The translations under genes and the position numbers were made by a program. This document shows positions 14,275 through 17,428 of a DNA stretch of 17,428 bases, one piece after another. The DNA lies in NCBI GenBank assembly GCA_031276685.1, contig JAISMQ010000300.1, forward strand, positions 1 to 17,428. Direction: 5' to 3'. The DNA is from Treponema sp. GTDB taxonomy: Bacteria > Spirochaetota > Spirochaetia > Treponematales > Breznakiellaceae. The notes beneath the pieces are model-generated. The model was not told the origin of the DNA and did not search any database. It saw nothing but the letters and a program-made list of their open reading frames with translations. How positions within the stretch are numbered: position 1 is the stretch's first letter; each line of letters begins with the position of its first letter.

Positions 14275-15296
14275 CGGCGGCTCCGCGCAAAGTAGACCCA
14301 GGCAAAGAAGGGCGCCCCGATAAGGGCGGTAACCGCCCCCACGGGCAGTTCCGCCGGGGAAATGATAAGCCGGGCCGCAAGATCCGCCGCTATCATCAGG
14401 CAGCCCCCGATGCAGAACGACATGGGCAGCAGGAAGCGGTGGTTCGGCCCGATCAGCCGGCGGCCAAGGTGGGGCGCGATAAGGTCCACAAAGCCGATAG
14501 CCCCGCACAGGGCCACCGCCGCACCCGTGAGCAGGCTGCCCAGGAGGAAGATCCGGCCCCGGACGCCCCGGATCTCCAGGCCAAGGGTCTGGGCTTCCTC
14601 CTCGCCAAAACTCATCAGGTCCAGTTCCCGGCTGTGGCGGAACAGGCCGATCCCCCCCAGGGCCAGGAAGGGCAGCAACATGATGACGTAAGGCCAGCCC
14701 CTAAGGGCGAAACTTCCCATCTGCCACAGAATCAGCGTTTTCAGCTCTTCCCGGAACAGGGCCATAAGGGTGGTAAGCAGGGCGTTCACAAAGAGAGAAA
14801 CCACCATGCCGAAAAGTATGATCGTATTGCTCGACAGGTTCGGATCCAGCCGGGCGGAAAAGGCGATGACAAAAAAAACCGTAAGGAGCCCGATGGTAAA
14901 ACCCGCAACCGGCAGCGTAAAGCCCCCCAGCAGGGGCAGGGAAAAACCGCAGAGGATCACCAGGGCCGCCCCCAGGGAGGCCCCGGAAGAAACGCCGATG
15001 ATGTAGGGGGAGGCAAGCTGATTCTTCAGCACCGACTGGAACACGGCCCCGCTTAGGGCAAGGGCGCCGCCTGCCATAAAGGCCAGGAGTACCCTGGGCA
15101 GCCTAAGCTGCCGGACAATCGAAACGTCACGAACGCTTATCCCTTCCGTCCGGCCCACGATGATCCGCACGGTATCCGTCAGCCGGATAAAGGTACTGCC
15201 CATAGAGGCCCCCGCGCAGATAAAGCCCGCAGAGATAAGGGCCGCCAGAATAAGGCGGCGGAAACGGGAACCGGAAGTTTGTCGCGCTTCGCGCAT
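14271..15296 (-). CDS. FecCD/BtuC-family permease of the ABC importer
   Basis: A 341-aa inner-membrane permease with about ten helices, the normal size for the type II importer family that moves iron-siderophore complexes, haem or cobalamin. Family hallmarks are RLPRVLLAFMAGGALALSGA followed by FQSVLKNQLASPYIIGVSSGAS at about 66-107, and GFVDLIAPHLGRRLIGPNHR at about 267-286, which contains the coupling helix for the ATPase. The ATG at 15296 has GAGGG at about 5 nt. It overlaps the ATPase gene by 4 bp and follows the binding-protein gene after 92 bp. Confidence 0.96.
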   Translation of the reverse strand: MREARQTSGSRFRRLILAALISAGFICAGASMGSTFIRLTDTVRIIVGRTEGISVRDVSIVRQLRLPRVLLAFMAGGALALSGAVFQSVLKNQLASPYIIGVSSGASLGAALVILCGFSLPLLGGFTLPVAGFTIGLLTVFFVIAFSARLDPNLSSNTIILFGMVVSLFVNALLTTLMALFREELKTLILWQMGSFALRGWPYVIMLLPFLALGGIGLFRHSRELDLMSFGEEEAQTLGLEIRGVRGRIFLLGSLLTGAAVALCGAIGFVDLIAPHLGRRLIGPNHRFLLPMSFCIGGCLMIAADLAARLIISPAELPVGAVTALIGAPFFAWVYFARSRR

Positions 15297-15339
15297 GGAA
15301 CCCTCACTACCCGGCCGGAAGCCGGATTTTCACGCAACA

Positions 15340-15356
15340 GGGCGCCAGAGGCGCCC
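15340..15356 (-). other. Short-loop GC hairpin between binding-protein and permease genes
   Basis: GGGCGCC and GGCGCCC are perfect reverse complements around a 3-nt loop. It lies in the 92-bp gap between the binding-protein stop and the permease start, without a following T-run. Such hairpins between importer genes often protect the upstream message and keep the binding protein in excess; here that role is inferred. Confidence 0.4.
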
Positions 15357-15388
15357 CGGATGAAAAACCTGCAAGGCGCGGCAAGCCC

Positions 15389-16390
15389 TTAGTCGCCGCC
15401 AAGAGCTGCGTATTCCTGCGGGTACAGCGCCCGCGCCATCTGCCGCAGGGCCAGGGTAATGTGCTGGGAAGGCCGGGACGACGAATTGGTGTCAATAAGG
15501 TAAACCTGCCCCTCCCTCACCGCCGTGATACTGGCAAAACTGGGGCGGGCCTTGATTTCGCCCACCGGGTCGGGCAAAAAATTCACGTTGGTCAGGATCA
15601 CGTCCGGGTTCCGCTCCAGAATCGCCTCCGCGCTGGGGGCAATCCACCCCGTCATGTCGGAAAACACGTTCCGCGCCCCGGCAATCTCGAGCATCTCGTC
15701 CATAAACGTCCCCCGGCCCATGGAATACAGATCGGGCGCCGGGGATATTTCCAGGTAGACGGTCTTTCTGCGGAACGCCGGATCCGCGGTAAAGCGGCCC
15801 GCAATGTCCGACACCGCCTGAATCTCGCGCTCCATGACCCTGACTATCTCTTCGCCCCGGCTGGAGACCCCCAGTTCCGCCGCGATTGCCCGGATATCCC
15901 GCTTAATTTCGGCGATACTGGCGCTGGTAGGGATGTAGAAACAGCGGATGCCAAAATCCTCAAGAAGCTTGAACGGATTATCGGCGACACCGTAGGTGTT
16001 GACCTCCGTGCTGATAATTAGATCAGGTTCCAGACCTATGATAAACTCCGGATCCGGGTTGAAAAAATCCACCGTTTCTAGCCCCGGCGGCAGAAGGTCC
16101 AGGGAGTACGGATCCGCCGCGATGATCTGGGAAGCCAGGCCCAGGCCGACAACGATCTCCGTGATGCTGGGGGACGCCACGATGATCCGGCGGGCGCTTG
16201 CCGAACCTTCGGCGGCCGAGGTTTCGGCGGCCGAAGTACCGGCGGCCGGTTCCGCCGCTTTTCCGGCGGAACGACCGGAAAGGGCAAGAAACGCGAAGAC
16301 AATTAAAACCGCCGCCAACCCCGGCTTTTTAGCGCCGCGCGCCCCGCCGGTTTTTCCACAAAGTTTTCCAGAACCTGGTATGGTACTCAT
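15389..16390 (-). CDS. Periplasmic substrate-binding protein of the siderophore/cobalamin-type ABC importer
   Basis: A 333-aa BtuF/FhuD-like binding protein that delivers ligand to the permease next door. A basic start and hydrophobic segment at about 25-38 form a signal region, followed by a Ser/Ala/Glu-rich linker at about 43-66 encoded by three imperfect 15-bp tandem units. The mature domain starts RRIIVASPSITEIVVGLGL, the usual opening of this family, and continues through DFFNPDPEFIIGLEPDLII to a C-terminal lobe with DVILTN and VYLIDTNSSSRPS. Spirochaetal binding proteins are commonly lipoproteins, but the expected lipobox reads LSGRS, with Arg40 where Cys would be. The start at 16390 lacks a clear Shine-Dalgarno but is right behind a strong promoter. 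First gene of the importer unit. Confidence 0.93.
   Translation of the reverse strand: MSTIPGSGKLCGKTGGARGAKKPGLAAVLIVFAFLALSGRSAGKAAEPAAGTSAAETSAAEGSASARRIIVASPSITEIVVGLGLASQIIAADPYSLDLLPPGLETVDFFNPDPEFIIGLEPDLIISTEVNTYGVADNPFKLLEDFGIRCFYIPTSASIAEIKRDIRAIAAELGVSSRGEEIVRVMEREIQAVSDIAGRFTADPAFRRKTVYLEISPAPDLYSMGRGTFMDEMLEIAGARNVFSDMTGWIAPSAEAILERNPDVILTNVNFLPDPVGEIKARPSFASITAVREGQVYLIDTNSSSRPSQHITLALRQMARALYPQEYAALGGD
16208..16252. repeat. Three imperfect 15-bp tandem units in the binding-protein linker
   Basis: Units at 16208-16222, 16223-16237 and 16238-16252 share the core CGGCGGCCG. The first two differ at one base, the third at several. They encode the Ala/Glu/Ser/Thr-rich linker after the signal region and could change length by slippage in multiples of five residues without breaking the frame. 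Confidence 0.55.
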
Positions 16391-16401
16391 AATGGGTACC
16401 T

Positions 16402-16430
16402 ATTATCGTGCCGGGCGCGGTCCGTGTCTA
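16402..16430 (-). promoter_or_regulatory. sigma70-like promoter for the importer genes
   Basis: On the minus strand TAGACA (16430-16425; 5 of 6) and GATAAT (16407-16402; 5 of 6) are exactly 17 bp apart. Only 11 nt separate the -10 box from ATG 16390, so the leader would be about 4-5 nt. No cobalamin riboswitch can fit in the 56-bp gap to the next gene. Confidence 0.6.
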
Positions 16431-16438
16431 GGGACCGC
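16417..16438. promoter_or_regulatory. Dyad over the -35 box, candidate repressor operator
   Basis: GCGGTCC (16417-16423) and GGACCGC (16432-16438) are perfect 7-bp reverse complements with an 8-bp spacer, and the -35 box of the importer promoter lies inside. The position suits a repressor site. It is not a Fur box by sequence. Alternatively it is the 3' hairpin of the sugar permease gene, which ends at 16447, although no T-run follows. Confidence 0.45.
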
Positions 16439-16446
16439 AGGGCAGG

Positions 16447-17428
16447 TTATTCCTTTACCGACCCAATTGTAAGGCCGGAGATAAAGTAGCGCTGGAAGAA
16501 GGGGTACGCGCAGGTGATGGGCAGCACGACCAGCACCGCGATAGCCATGCGGGCGCCTTCCTTGGGCAGCTTGAGCAGCATCTCCAGCGAACTTACGCCC
16601 ACCAGTTGGGCGTTTTTTACCAGGTTGTTGATGTCTTCCAGCAGCTTGTTCAGCAGGGCCTGGAGCGTGTAGAGCCGCATGTCCTGGATGTAGAGCAGGG
16701 CGGTGAACCAGTCGTTCCACAGGCCGAAGCTGGCGAACAGGCCGATCGTGGCAAGCACCGGGAGCGAAAGCGGCAGGATCAGGCGGAAGTAGATCGTAAA
16801 CTGGCTGGCCCCGTCGATCATCGCCGAATCTATGACCGCGTCGGGAACGTTGCTCCTAAAAAACGTGCGGCAGATGATCACGTTGAACGAGCTTACCGCG
16901 CCGGGGATGAACAGCACCCAGATGGTGTCCCGCAAATGGAACACCTGGGTATTGATAACATAGCTTGCCACCAGGCCCCCGCCTATTATCATGGGGATAA
17001 ACACCAGCCAGTGGTAGATCTTGTGCAGGCGGTATTCCCGGCGGGAAAGCACGTAGCCCATCGTCGTGGTCAGCGCCAGCGTAAACAGGGTCCCCAGCCC
17101 GGTAACCAGGACGGACATCCCCAGGGCCCGGGCGATCATGCCGCCCTGGAGGAAGATGTACCTGTAGGATTCCAGCGTGAACACTTCGGGGATGAACTTG
17201 TAGCCGTGCTTGGCGATCGCCAGCTCGTCGGAAAAGCTGATGGAGATTATCAGCAGCACCGGGAGGATGCAGGACGCCGCGAACGCGAAAAGCAAAACGT
17301 GGAACAATGCGTTGGTAGCGGGGCGGATCTGGGTAAACTCGGAGATACCGCCCTTCTTCTTTCCCTGGGCCGCGAATTGGGCCTGCCGCAGTTTGGCAAG
17401 CGCCCGCTCGTTTGACTGTTGTTGGTTG
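16447..17428 (-). CDS. Carbohydrate ABC transporter permease (YtcP/LplC type), N-terminus beyond the window
   Basis: Inner-membrane permease of a sugar or oligosaccharide importer. The frame is open without a stop to the right edge, and residues before the TTG at 17307 (ISEFTQIRPATNALFHVLL) fit the cytoplasmic lead-in of this family, so the gene is truncated by the window rather than starting at 17307; 326 codons are visible. Six membrane spans follow, and the EAA coupling motif is seen as AMIDGAS...RLILPLSLPVLATIG. The C-terminus FISGLTIGSVKE is typical of YtcP/LplC proteins. The visible N-terminal tail is rich in Gln, Lys and Ala (NQQQSNERALAKLRQAQ). The partner permease and binding protein are expected off the right edge. 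It ends 56 bp before the importer binding-protein gene. Confidence 0.92.
   Translation of the reverse strand, partial: NQQQSNERALAKLRQAQFAAQGKKKGGISEFTQIRPATNALFHVLLFAFAASCILPVLLIISISFSDELAIAKHGYKFIPEVFTLESYRYIFLQGGMIARALGMSVLVTGLGTLFTLALTTTMGYVLSRREYRLHKIYHWLVFIPMIIGGGLVASYVINTQVFHLRDTIWVLFIPGAVSSFNVIICRTFFRSNVPDAVIDSAMIDGASQFTIYFRLILPLSLPVLATIGLFASFGLWNDWFTALLYIQDMRLYTLQALLNKLLEDINNLVKNAQLVGVSSLEMLLKLPKEGARMAIAVLVVLPITCAYPFFQRYFISGLTIGSVKE

Noticed and set aside
13366..14295. 309-aa plus-strand open frame opposite the importer ATPase
   Set aside because: Shadow of the ATPase gene, which has every family motif.
16391..16446. Cobalamin riboswitch upstream of the importer genes
   Set aside because: The gap is only 56 bp and the promoter sits 11 nt before the start codon, so there is no room for one.

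Overview
The window is GC-rich, densely coded bacterial DNA. It most likely comes from a spirochaete of the Treponema group, possibly one of the high-GC insect-gut treponemes. I infer this from the gene types (Cache/HAMP chemoreceptor, six-helix membrane class III cyclase, YtcP/LplC-type sugar permease) and from a truncated gene at the left edge whose first residues look like an archaeal/spirochaetal-type PheT. No rRNA, tRNA, CRISPR array, phage gene or transposase was seen. The high GC content makes many long antisense open frames, which I treat as shadows.

Layout. Bases 1-4714 are all on the minus strand: a truncated gene start (1-51), a 556-aa coiled-coil protein of unknown function (141-1811) with its own promoter and a long leader hairpin, a methyl-accepting chemotaxis protein (1976-3907), and a sugar phosphate isomerase/epimerase-like TIM-barrel gene (3984-4714) that carries a one-base frameshift. 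Bases 4715-5135 are a non-coding divergent region holding a foldback element of about 215 bp. From 5136 to 11710 everything is on the plus strand: a 197-aa unknown protein, glutaminyl-tRNA synthetase, a secreted 193-aa Tyr-rich protein, and two translationally coupled ABC exporter half-transporters. From 11700 to the right edge everything is again on the minus strand: a membrane class III nucleotide cyclase, a three-gene siderophore/cobalamin-type ABC importer (binding protein, permease, ATPase), and a carbohydrate ABC permease that runs off the right edge.

How the genes work together. The importer genes at 13495-16390 form one transcription unit in the order binding protein, permease, ATPase, with an ATGA stop/start overlap between the last two. 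The exporter pair at 8326-11710 overlaps by 8 bp and should form a heterodimer; the secreted 193-aa protein just upstream may be co-expressed. The chemoreceptor and the cyclase are independent signalling inputs.

The most interesting signals are: the frameshift in the isomerase gene; the foldback repeat with a third terminus copy at 5091; the hairpin leader of the 556-aa gene, where alternative pairing could cover the ribosome site; two sigma70-like promoters whose -10 boxes sit only 11-14 nt before a start codon without Shine-Dalgarno, suggesting leaderless mRNAs; a perfect dyad over one of those promoters; a binding protein one base away from a lipobox cysteine; and non-canonical base-recognition residues in the cyclase.
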